A program made the translations under genes and the position numbers. The notes beneath the pieces were generated by a model. That model did not search any database. It was not told where the DNA came from and worked only from the letters and a program-made list of their open reading frames with translations. Shown piece by piece: positions 33,120-43,159 of a DNA stretch of 64,000 nucleotides. The DNA is from Saxidomus purpurata (taxonomy: Eukaryota; Mollusca; Bivalvia; Venerida; Veneridae): contig JAFMSR010000038.1 of assembly GCA_022818135.1 (NCBI GenBank), positions 141,694-205,693 on the forward strand. The letters are read 5' to 3'. Each line of letters opens with the position of its first letter. The stretch's first letter is position 1.

Positions 33120-34600
33120 TCATGTATGATAACAACTCAGATACACAAAGATACACAAGAGTTATGGTTGTTGTGGAAGTTCAGTGTCTAATAATCTTAA
33201 CTCTACCTTGTCCCCTGCTGAATGATCTCCCTCTATCTTGTGAAATTTTAAATTCTAACAGTTTCCCATCTGTTTGTCTGCAATTTTGTTTCCTTCTGTA
33301 TCTTCCACATGCATGGACCAATTTTGATATAAGTTCACACAATTGTTACCCATACCCCAAGGGTGTGTCATGTACAGCACTCAGTCACCAACTCCCAAAA
33401 TCAGAGTGACACTTACAGCTCAAACACTACTACATGCAATTTAGTTTCCAGTCTGTATTTTTCACAATGCATTGAAGGATTTTGATATTACTTAACACAA
33501 TAGTGACCCAAAGCCTAAGGATGTATCAATAAATTGCACAACAACCAGCCAAGCCAACTACTGCCAAGCACAGTTAATGCTCAAACATTAGTACATGCAA
33601 TTTTGTTTCGGGTCTGTATCTTTAAATGCATTGTCATGCACAACAACTAACCTCTAACTCCTAAGGTAAAGGTCACACTTAGGGCTCAAAAACTACTACA
33701 GTAAAATTTCGATAACTGGAAGTCGCAAGAGAATGTCGAGTAAAATGCTTGAGTAATTATCCGAGTTCTCGAGTTATCTGCTTAAATGGTTTATAGAGTT
33801 GAAGTAGGATTTATACATTCATTTATTTCATGCAATCACGAACCTAGATTACATTTTTTGTATTTATTTGATTAAAATACTATCTTGGTTTGGTTTGTTT
33901 TGATCTAAGCGCCGTCTCATGGCTGTTTTAACACTCTGGTATAGACTAAACTTCTCAGGTAGAATCACTTAAAAACTCGCAAGTATTATTTAGCTGAAAT
34001 CGGTTGTGTGGTCGAATTAGCAAGTATTATTTGGCTGAAATTGGTTGTGTTCGTGTAATTAATGAGATAAATCTTTTGGATGAATTTACAAAGTCATTCA
34101 GAATTTCTAGTATGACTCTGCAGTATTCTCTGTGCGGATCATCTTCTTGTTCGGTCAGCAACAAGTATTCACTAAAGCGATTCACTCCAGTGTAAATGAA
34201 AATTTAATTACATACTATTGAAGTAGATTAAAATGGTCGAAAAACATTTTATACACTTTGGCCACTAAACGAACGATTAATCGGTACTAAACAATCATTA
34301 ACAATAGAAGTTTTTCTCATGACGTGTCAAAATAATGATGCGCCAGCATGGTGGGACCACAGGTGTTCCTAGAGTTATTAGTGCTTGAGTTAACGAAGTT
34401 TTACTTTACATGCAATTTTGTTTCCAGTCTGTATCTTTCACATGCATTGACCGATTTTATTATAACTTTACACAGTGGTTACCCATATCCAAAGGGTGTG
34501 TCATGCACAGCAACCAGCCACCTAACTACTATTCTGGTCTGTATCTTCCACATGCATTGACTGATTTCAATATAAATTCACTCATGTGCGTGTGCTCATC
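33120..34600 (+). repeat. Family L tandem repeat, split by a pogo-like MITE
   Basis: Four units of about 150 bases with landmarks acatgcaattttgtttcc, tctgtatctttcacatgcat and ccaagggtgtgtcatg. The array is interrupted at actacta/tacatgcaat by the MITE at 33699-34406. Confidence 0.65.
33699..34406. mobile_element. Pogo/Tigger-like MITE, copy 2 (708 bases)
   Basis: Ends cagtaaaatttcgataactg and agttaacgaagttttactt, flanked by TA (33697-33698 and 34407-34408). Clearly related to copy 1 through aatgctcgagttatc-type blocks and the interior phrase gacgtgtcaaaataatgatg, shared with about 31215. Confidence 0.82.
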
Positions 34601-35314
34601 ATGTATTTTGTCAATCGTATATTGTGTATCATATTGTATCATTCATCGTGCAACGTGCACCATATACTATACACGATATACTATACCCCTATATACGATT
34701 CCCGGTGCACGATGCAGGATAGGTCTATATGGTATATGATTCGATGTTTTATTCAAGCGTGTACATCTCCGCAAAAAGAAATAAAGTGCTACCTACACGT
34801 TGTATTATTTTTCATTCGTCAGTGCAAAACGGGCAATAATGACTTCCGGGACAGGACTGGTGTAAGACAGTTTACACCTGAAATCCGAAATTTAATTATA
34901 TTTTATTGACGGACAGGACATAATTTTTCTTCAATATCTAAATTATTGTTGTCACTGCATTATCTTAAGTGCAGAAGACATAATCAGTTAAAGTCCGAGC
35001 AAAAAATAATAAAATAATTGTACAGTACCTTATTAAAATTACATCTTGTATAGGGTAATCCTCGTTATCGTTATAAAAATGATCGCCACACGAATTTACT
35101 TAAAAACTGTGAATGATTTATTGAAAAGATGTTGACTGTCAAAAAGACAGTGTCTTTCGTGTAGTGGCACTTTAAAGATATGTGTTAACAGCAATTAACT
35201 TCCGCCCACTTTCTCGCACCTCAGGATCAGTATTCAAATTCAAATTTGACACTTACTGTAAATTATTTCGCACCTAGGTAAACTGTGGACATTTGAAACT
35301 TACCTAAGTCTTTT
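34601..35314. other. AT-rich stretch with cgtata/cgtgca cryptic repeats
   Basis: 34610-34740 is made of permutations of atcgtgcaacgtgcacc and tatacacgatatac; a similar patch lies at 36555-36710, on the other side of the family E copy. No gene evidence. Confidence 0.45.
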
Positions 35315-36398
35315 TGTGTCGCCCTTTCGGAGAAAAGGCGATACATAGGGATCGCTTTGTCCGTCCGTCAGTCCGTCGGTCACGCAAACTTAACGTTGGC
35401 TATAACTTTGCCATTTCTTAAGATTTCTTCATCAAACTTTACAATTGTATTGCTTATGACAATAGGGTCATGATGCCACCAAATTTTGTAGGTGAAGGTC
35501 ATATTTGACAGAGTTATGCCCCTTTTTGTACTTGGATTTTGTCACGAAAACTTAACGTTGGCTATAACTTTGCCATTTCTTAAGATTTCTTCATCAGACT
35601 TTCAAATTGTATTGCTTATGACATAAGGGTCGTGATGCCGCCAAAGTTTGTAGGTCAAGGTCATATTTGACAGAGTTATGCCCCTTTTTATACTTAGATT
35701 TTTGCTATAACTTTGCCATTTCTTAAGATTTCTTTATCAAACTTTCAAATTGTATTGCTTATGTCAAAAGGGTTGTAATGCCGCCAAATTTTGTAGGTCA
35801 AGGTCATATTTGACAGAGTTATGCCCCTTATTGTACTTAGATTTTGTCACGAAAACTTAACGTTGTCTATAACTTTGTCTATAACTTTGCCATTTCTTAA
35901 GATTTCTTCATCAAACTTTCAAATTGCATTGCTTATGACATAAGGGTCATGATACCTCCAAAGTTTGTAGGTCAAGGTCATATTTGACAGAGTTATGCCC
36001 CTTTATATACTTAGATTTTGGCTATAACTTTGCCATTTCTTAAGATTTCTTTATCAAACTTTCAAATTATATTGCTTAAGTCAAAGGGGTTGTGATGCCG
36101 CCAGATTTTGTAGGTCAAGGTCTTATTTGACAGAGTTATTCCCCGTTTTGTACTTAGATTTTGTCACGAAAACTTAATGTTGGCTATAACTTTGCCATTT
36201 CTTAAGATTCCTTCATCAAACTTTCAAATTGTATTGCTTATGACATAAGGGTCATGTTGCCGCCAAAGTTTGTAGGTCAAGGTCATATATGACAGAGTTA
36301 TGCCCCTTTTTACACTTAGATTTTGTCACAAAATTGTTGGTTATTCTGACAAAGCATAAGAGGGCGACACAAGTGTTCTACTGAACACCCATCTAGTT
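35315..36398 (+). mobile_element. Family E Helentron-like element, full-length
   Basis: Terminus tgtgtcgccct (35315-35325) and exact inverse agggcgacaca (36361-36371), then the perfect stem gtgttc-tact-gaacac and ccatctagtttt. Six units alternate 143 and about 160 bases. A ccgtccgtcagtccgtcgg run follows the 5' hairpin (tcgcc...ggcga). Confidence 0.88.
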
Positions 36399-36735
36399 TT
36401 TCTATTGTGTAGGTGCGAAGCCTGCAATTGATTGGTCTAATTGTTTTGGTCTCACTAAACGGTATAACGACAACAAATTTTTAAAGAGATCTGAAACAAA
36501 ACAAACAGATTTGGTGAAAAAAAATGGAAGTAAAATTTTAAAAATCTTAAGTAATCGTATATCTTGTACTCCGTCTATCGTGTAGCGTGCAGCGTGCGCT
36601 TCGTATATCTTTCATAACGTGTATTGTTCTGAATCATGTACCGTGTATTTACTGTGTAACGTGCGTGTATCATACATACATCTTGCGTATATCGTGTGCT
36701 CTGTGTGACATTATTTGATAGAAAAATTAATTTTT

Positions 36736-37550
36736 AGCTTTTGTGATCACTCACTGTCTGGTGTACGGTATCTGTTAACATTTTACTTCGAATGACATCT
36801 TCTCCAAAACCACTTGCTGCATGTTAATGTTATTTGGTGTGGATGATCCTTGGACGGTCCTCTACAAACGTGATATACATCATGAACTTGGGGTAAAAAG
36901 TGGCACCGCCTGATAAAGTTTTAAATTTTTTACCTCCTGCCTAGGAAGAAAACTAGTACTAGTTCCTGACATTTGTAAAGTGTTGGAGCTGTCTCCCTTT
37001 GGCCTAGAATTGTAACATTGTTGCTACAGTCTTATATAAGAATTTTTTTTAAATTCTTCCTCTCTGAAGCCACACAACCTCATGAAGCATTGCTTACTGG
37101 ACCTCTATCAAGATTGTTTAAATCAAAACCCACGTGTCAAAATTGACCTTGCACGGGAGATCACTTAAATTTACATCTGTTTATATAGGGAATACTTAAA
37201 AATTCTTTTTTCTGAAACCACAAGGACTATAGTTAGATATTTAGCATGTAGCATTGCCTTGTAGATTTCTACCAAAATTGTTTAAATCATGACCCTCTGG
37301 TCAAAAATGACCCATGGATGGGTGGGGGGAGGGGGGGGTCACTTGCTCTTACATAGATTTCTGTAGGAAAGTCTGTAAAATTTTCTCCTCTGAAAGTACA
37401 AAGCCTCAAACTTAGATTTGGAATGTAGCATTGCCTAGTTGACCTTTACCAAGAGTGTTCAAATCATGACCCCCTTGTCAAAATTAACACTGCAAGGGGG
37501 TCACTTGATTTCACATAGGCTTATATAGGGAAAACTTTAAAAATCTGTTT
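36736..37550 (+). mobile_element. Family A element, worn, with an inverted-duplicate insertion
   Basis: The start tttttagcttttgtgatcac is degraded; the head and about four units follow. Bases 36898-37017 are foreign and recur in inverse at 38467-38580. No 3' hairpin is present; sequence changes near 37550. Confidence 0.65.
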
Positions 37551-38906
37551 AAGGTCGTGTACTTATCATGAATAAAATTTATAGCATTTTTCATGAAATA
37601 AAATAATTTCTGACCTGCACTTCAAACAAAAAAAGTTGGCTATTTACTGGAATATGTTACTTTCAACATTAATTAAGTATGTCATTTATTCCTAAATGCT
37701 ACACAACTAAAAGTTAATGATCACCACTTAAATAATACCAAGAGCATACCTAGATATGACTGTATGCTTGAACATTAAATTTTCACGGACTGTCTTTCTA
37801 TCTCGTTCTCAATTTGTATGAGTAGCCTAAATTGGTGAAAACCGTAAGCAGGCTATTTTGTCTACAGAACATGCGGACATACACTACATGTTTGATTAGC
37901 TGAAAATAAGTGGATGCATACAGGAATAATTCTTTTCAAATAATGGCTGGATGATAGATCACAAATGAAGTACGAAGAGAAAAATCTGGATATAAATTAT
38001 AATTAAAATAATTGGTATTACTGGAAAATACTGACATATTTGGTCGGTGAGCACTAAAACTGCTAAGAAAATGGGGGTGGTGTCATTCAGCTCCAAATTA
38101 CTGGCATAAAGTATTGGATCACATGCATACATTTTGTTATTTTTATTTGGGACTAGGATGATTCTACAAAATAAAATGCATTTCAGCTGTCGTTGAGATT
38201 TTGTGTAGTCACACTGGCAGAAAACCTTATAATGTAAGTCTATGGAAATGTATATAGGCTACTTATACCAGTTCTACCCCTGTCATCGAACAGATCACAC
38301 TTGGTTTTGCTCATGCAATAAAATTTTTAACAGTCCCCCCACCTCCCACCCCTGCCCCCCGCTAATTATCACATCAAATGTATTTAATAAATCAGCTAAA
38401 TTACGTTCTAAAATCTTCTGCATAATGTCACCGTCAGCTATTTTATATATTCTATGTATTAGATGATGTTACAATTCTTGGCCAAAGGGAGACAGCTCCA
38501 ACACTTTACAAATGTCAGTAACTAGTTTTCTTCCTAGGCAGGAGGTAAAAAATTAAAAACTTTATCAGGCGGTGCCACTTGCGAAGCCCTTTTGAATTAT
38601 TACGCAGGCACATTACTGATGGGAAATGCTTCAATTTCAATAAATCACTTCAAGCCGTAGATTATTTCGATTCTTATAAGCCGAATTTATGAATACTATC
38701 GTAAGTACTACGGACCTTTTTTCAGTTCGGCAGTAACATGTAAAATGGCATAAATAGTGGCTGTTGGAATTCACTCCCATATTTGGGCAACCGTTAAGAT
38801 ATCATACATAGCATTATTATACAAACTTATTTCAGTTTTATCATCTAATACATAGAATATATAAAATAGCTGACTGTGACATTATGCAGAAGATTTTAGA
38901 ACGTAA
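36898..38906. repeat. Split inverted duplication (about 180-base unit)
   Basis: The contiguous block 38401-38580 exists in reverse complement as two separated parts: 38841-38906 (66 bases, one mismatch seen) and 36898-37017 (about 120 bases, small differences). Joined, the two parts would rebuild the inverse unit in the right order, so an inverted copy appears to have been opened by the roughly 1.8 kb between them. Confidence 0.75.
37816..38268. mobile_element. MITE family M, copy 1
   Basis: Ends gtatgagtagcctaaat and atataggctacttatac are inverted (15 of 17 bases). The interior matches 42545-43005 closely (tcataaat-type variation aside: ggatgatagatcacaaatga, tgtaagtctatggaaatg). Non-coding. 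Confidence 0.75.
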
Positions 38907-39510
38907 CAAAGCAGACAATCAATTTAAATGCGTATCGTTAAACTGAGCTGTACAACGTTTTAACGTGGAGTAATGACGTCAGTGTGATGACGTAAATGTT
39001 TTCATTCATTGTTTTGTCACCTGGAATCAAAACACTGCGTGACAGTTAATTCTGAATTTTCTTGGCCTTTTTAAAGGAAAACAAGGTGAAGGTATTGTCA
39101 CAACGAAAAATAATATTTAGGTTCTTAATCACAACTATTTCATGCAACTGATGTATTTATACAGATATTATTTCTATTTCTATATTTTGTATCATGGCTA
39201 CTGCATATTTGTATAGGAAAACACTGTACTGTATTACTGATAATTTGAACTTTGTGTGGAGGCGTAGCTTAGACTGTGCTCTATCTGTAATTTAGAACAT
39301 GATCTATCTGAAAAAGAGAACACTTTTTGAATTTTTTTATTGCCTAGATTTTTGGTTTACAAGAATAACAAGTACCGGTAAATGTAATGATTTTCTTTCA
39401 GTAAAAAAGATTGAGGTTGCTACCAAACAATCTTGTTACGTCACACAATATTACGTCACACGCTATTGTAGGGCGTGACAACTGTCAATCAACGTGCCAT
39501 GATACAAATC
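38907..39510. promoter_or_regulatory. Cluster of four CRE/ATF-like octamers
   Basis: tgacgtca at 38974, tgacgtaa at 38988, and ttacgtca at 39436 and 39451. These match the known CREB/ATF site or its common variants. They lie in an intron, in AT-rich sequence lacking other features. They could mark an internal enhancer or be part of an unrecognised repeat. Confidence 0.3.
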
Positions 39511-39604
39511 AGATAGAGTAACTGTTGGCTCGGATAATTATGTCATTTCTCGGAGGCATAGCCTCCTCGAAATAACAACTATTCTCGCCAACAGAACTCT
39601 ATCT
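39511..39604. repeat. 94-base imperfect palindrome
   Basis: The arms agatagagtaactgttggc and gccaacagaactctatct pair, as do the inner cggaggc and gcctcc around an at centre. It could fold into one long hairpin; probably a foldback MITE. Confidence 0.75.
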
Positions 39605-40029
39605 AATACTTATTTTTCTGCGCAGGATTAATTAGAAAAGTCTGAAGGAGCTACTTCCATGTCCGAAACTCCGGCTACTTTTCCGAGTGCTTTAATCATA
39701 TCAAAGGACTCGAATTGACTATAAAAATATACCATACGCATATTAGAATTTTAGTTAGAAGTCAAAATGATAAAATCTCTACCACATAACTTGCACTAAT
39801 TTTCTTACTGTTTTTTAAGGCAAAATGCCCTTCTGAAAAATCTGTCACTCATTAAATATTGCATCCATTTTCGTGGAAAAAACAACACTGAAATTTATGT
39901 CAATCTACTACTAATATTTATGAACATTGTAAAAGAAATTTAGATTACATTTTACTGCTCAGTTACCGAGGTGTTAAAACATGCACCATTTAACAACGCC
40001 GGTCTGTTAATGTCTGATCAAAAGTACAA
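39605..40029. other. AT-rich intronic stretch
   Basis: Nothing supported. Confidence 0.4.
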
Positions 40030-41206
40030 TTGTTTGCCCGATAATTGAGACTGACACCTTTTATTGTTCGAGCAAAAGGATGTTAATGACAATGAAATTG
40101 ATCTGAAGGGACCACCAGACAGGTTCGAGAGATCGAGAGATCAGGGTTCAAGATTTCGGAGGTGGAACAATATGATTTATATAGAGATTTTGCCGGGACG
40201 GTCAGCCGAGTTCGAGCGATTGGTTTTAGTGGAGCGAATGAAGTTTGTGCAAAGAAGTTTAACTGTATACTGGTTTCCAAGTAGTTTCAGGACCGAAATC
40301 GCACATTTTCGCCTGTATCATGCGAACAAAATATTTTAGAAACGTGAAATTTCTCAGAATAAAGCTAGGTTCTTTGTTCACATCCTACTGTTTTCGATGG
40401 TATACTTTCTCCCGTAACATGCATAAGAAAGAGGCCTAAAAGGGGGCACTTAATTCCACTTGTATCCCAGTCTGTCCAAGTAGTTTTCCAGACCTGTTCT
40501 GTATGCATACCATTCCACATAATAGAGCTATTTAATTTAAGTTTTACAAATTTAAATTAAATTACAGCATCAAACAATTAATTTCAGTACAACTTACCCA
40601 GATAAATTCAATAGCAACACTCACCACAGACAGTTTATGATAGACAAATATAAATGTGACAAGTAAATTAATTTATTATCGGAAAGCAAGGTAATTTCGC
40701 TGTTATTGGTTTCTATTATTATCGATAATTTGACTTGACAAAGTCCATATGAGATGACAGGTAATTTTTTTTATATACATTTTGTATTTATTTTATTTAT
40801 ACCGTGACATTTTCTACCATATCCTCTGCAAGTACCCATCCTCATTTAACTGTAATTACCTTTAGGGAACTCACTGTCTGAGCATGCGCACTCGAATCCG
40901 GAATTCCCCAGCAGTCTCTTTCGTAACTAAAACAACAGGGTGAGTGAAAACAACCGTGATATTGAAATATATAGTATCACCGTACCACCAGTATTCGGTA
41001 TTTTTTTTCAAGAAAACAAACGTCTGGATGATCTGATGTTATTATCAAGATGCTTTAATGCTGCATTAAGTCCATGCAGCCTGAAATAAAGAAGGTCCGG
41101 AAAACTACTTGGAAACCAGTAAAGAAAGATTCCGTTCTGAAAAATATCGGTCTCATTAGTGGGGTGGTCTCGAAATCGGGGTGGTCGCAAATAAGGTTTT
41201 TACTGT
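40030..41206. repeat. Repeat S copy 2 and adjoining inverted-repeat element
   Basis: 40035-40240 is the inverse of the segment at 1383-1590. From 40270, tactggtttccaagtagttt is mirrored by aaactacttggaaaccagta at 41100-41120, enclosing about 800 bases. The right end reads aaataaggtttttactgta, similar in style to the pogo-like MITE ends. Boundaries are uncertain. Confidence 0.5.
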
Positions 41207-41334
41207 ACATTATTTCACCCACTCCTAACTGGGTTAGTATCTGTTAGTTTTCACTTTCTTATAGTATTTTAAACAACAAGATATTGGATTATATTTTGTC
41301 AGTGGCTTTACACTACTATTTTCTATTTGACAAG

Positions 41335-41487
41335 GTGAACATGTACCAATGGATTTTGCATCTTCATTATGGAAAATGGAGTTCGATTGCAAGAACTCGA
41401 AGGACGGTCTGAAGAGTGTTATAATGGCAGTTATTAAAAGATGTGAGGATTTGAGAATTACCAGCATAAATGTCTTCTGCAATGACA
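41335..41487 (+). CDS. PARP14-like gene, exon 7
   Basis: A 153-base exon with a ttctatttgacaag acceptor and a gtaagt donor, phase 1 in and 1 out. It reads GEHVPMDFASSLWKMEFDCK, then a helix (DGLKSVIMAVIKRCEDLRI) and the strand TSINVFCND. The pattern helix, then (S/T)-I-x-V, resembles the helix and S-I-A-x-P strand preceding the second ligand loop in macrodomains, but no T-G-x-x-G-x-P loop follows. If this is a macro-like domain it has lost ligand-binding features. Confidence 0.72.
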
Positions 41488-41935
41488 GTAAGTGCTTGAT
41501 CTCAAGGCGATTGTATGAACTTTATTTAACAGTTAAATTGTTGAAATTTGGTAGTTATGTTTCTCAAATTTAGTTTACATATCCAATCCAACAAGATGAT
41601 TTGTCACTTCCTCAAATTTAAATTCAAATTGGATAATTATATACAATGTAATACTATGCAAAATGTTTGCCAAATAATTAGTAGATGATGTTTAACAATT
41701 CATCATTTGTATCCTATCTTCTCCTAGATGTCATATAGAATATGCTTATAGCCCCAATAACAACAAAGTTGTAAGAGGGTATACTGGATTCAGTTTGTCC
41801 GTGTGTTTTGATGCACTTCATCTTCAAAACTCCAGGCCACAATGGAATGAAACTTCATAGGAGTGATTGGTACCAAGCCTTGTTGTGCATGCTCTTGGCA
41901 GGATTCGTTTGGATTATTTTACATGGCCCTTTGTT
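41488..41935 (+). repeat. Unassigned stretch and a Helentron-like fragment
   Basis: From about 41750, atagccccaataacaacaaa and gagggtatactgg resemble a 5' hairpin of this element class, and acatggccctttgtt ends it at 41935. The part before 41750 shows nothing. Confidence 0.45.
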
Positions 41936-42150
41936 AGCTCACTTGTGCTCAGGGTGAGCTATTGTGACCATTCACCATCCAGCATCCATTCAAATCTTCT
42001 TTTGAAAAACTGCTGAACCAATCTCAACCAAACTCACATGAATGATCCCTAGGTGACCATCATCAAAAATTGTTCAAATGAAGTACATCCAAGCAGAACT
42101 GGTTGCTATGGCAACAAATGAGAAAAACTTTAAAAGTCTTCTCTAAGATC
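41936..42150 (+). mobile_element. Family A head fragment
   Basis: Starts agctcacttgtgctcagggt with its mirrored gtgagct directly after the ttgtt of the previous fragment; has gttgctatggcaacaaatga and stops. Confidence 0.6.
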
Positions 42151-42544
42151 GCTGTTACATCTCTGTCAAAGAGAGAAACACCACATTGTTTTTTAGTAGT
42201 TAAATACATAGAGCATGCAATCTTACACTGTCATAGAGTAAGTAACATAGTAGATATTATAACAAGGTTTACATCTAAACCATGCCTGTAGGAGAGGTAT
42301 AGATAAACTATTCACATGCCTATAATATTGTTATACATAATACATAACATATTTCTCCAATCTTTAATTTGAAAGTCTCTGCTTTAAAGTAAAGATTCAC
42401 ATGTATCGTCAACAATTACTAAATGTAACAAAACAAGCTATGAATGAAAACTATATTTTCACACAATGAATGAAGAAGTTTCTGCTAAATTTCTCACAAA
42501 CCTAATAACTTCAATTATTTCATGATAAAGAAGTAATGTCATTT
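42151..42544. other. AT-rich intronic stretch
   Basis: Nothing supported. Confidence 0.4.
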
Positions 42545-43005
42545 AGGTATGAGACCCCTAAATCGGTGAAAAGCGGAAGCAGTTGATTTTGTCTAGGGAA
42601 CATGCGGACCTACACTATGTGTTTGATTGCTGATTGGCTGAAACTAAGTGGATGCATACAAGAAAAATTAGTTTGAAATAATCGCTGCATGATAGATCAC
42701 AAATGAAATATGAAGAGAAAAATCTGGATATAAATTATAATCAAAATATTTGGTATTTGAAAATACTGACATATTTGGTCGGTGACCACTAAAACTGCCA
42801 CAAAATTGGGGGTGGTGTCATTGAGCTCCAAATTACTGGCATAAAGTATTGGATCACATGTATAAATTTTGTTATTTTTATGTGGGACTAGGATGAATCT
42901 ACAAAATAAAGTTCATTTCAGCAGTCGGTGAGATTTTGGGAAGTCGCACCGGAAGAAACCCTTATAATGTAAGTCTATGGAAATGTATTTAGGCGTCTCA
43001 TACCT
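42545..43005. mobile_element. MITE family M, copy 2
   Basis: Ends aggtatgagacccctaaat and atttaggcgtctcatacct are inverted in 18 of 19 bases. A TA or TTA target is possible. The interior matches copy 1 at 37816-38268. Confidence 0.8.
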
Positions 43006-43159
43006 ATAGTCCCAATTGTTTCTGCAGCTTGAGTTCATTATTTTTGTCATATTAAAATTGCACAGCCTGTCTGTCCGTCCGGACGCACGCACCCACATAC
43101 AACGAACCGCCATTGTGACAACAATATCGAGCTCACCGCAAGGGGGCTCAACAAAAAAC
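43006..43159 (+). repeat. Family D 5' fragment and junction sequence
   Basis: tgtcatattaaaattgcaca and gtctgtccgtccgg are the opening of family D; the rest of the element is missing. Confidence 0.5.
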
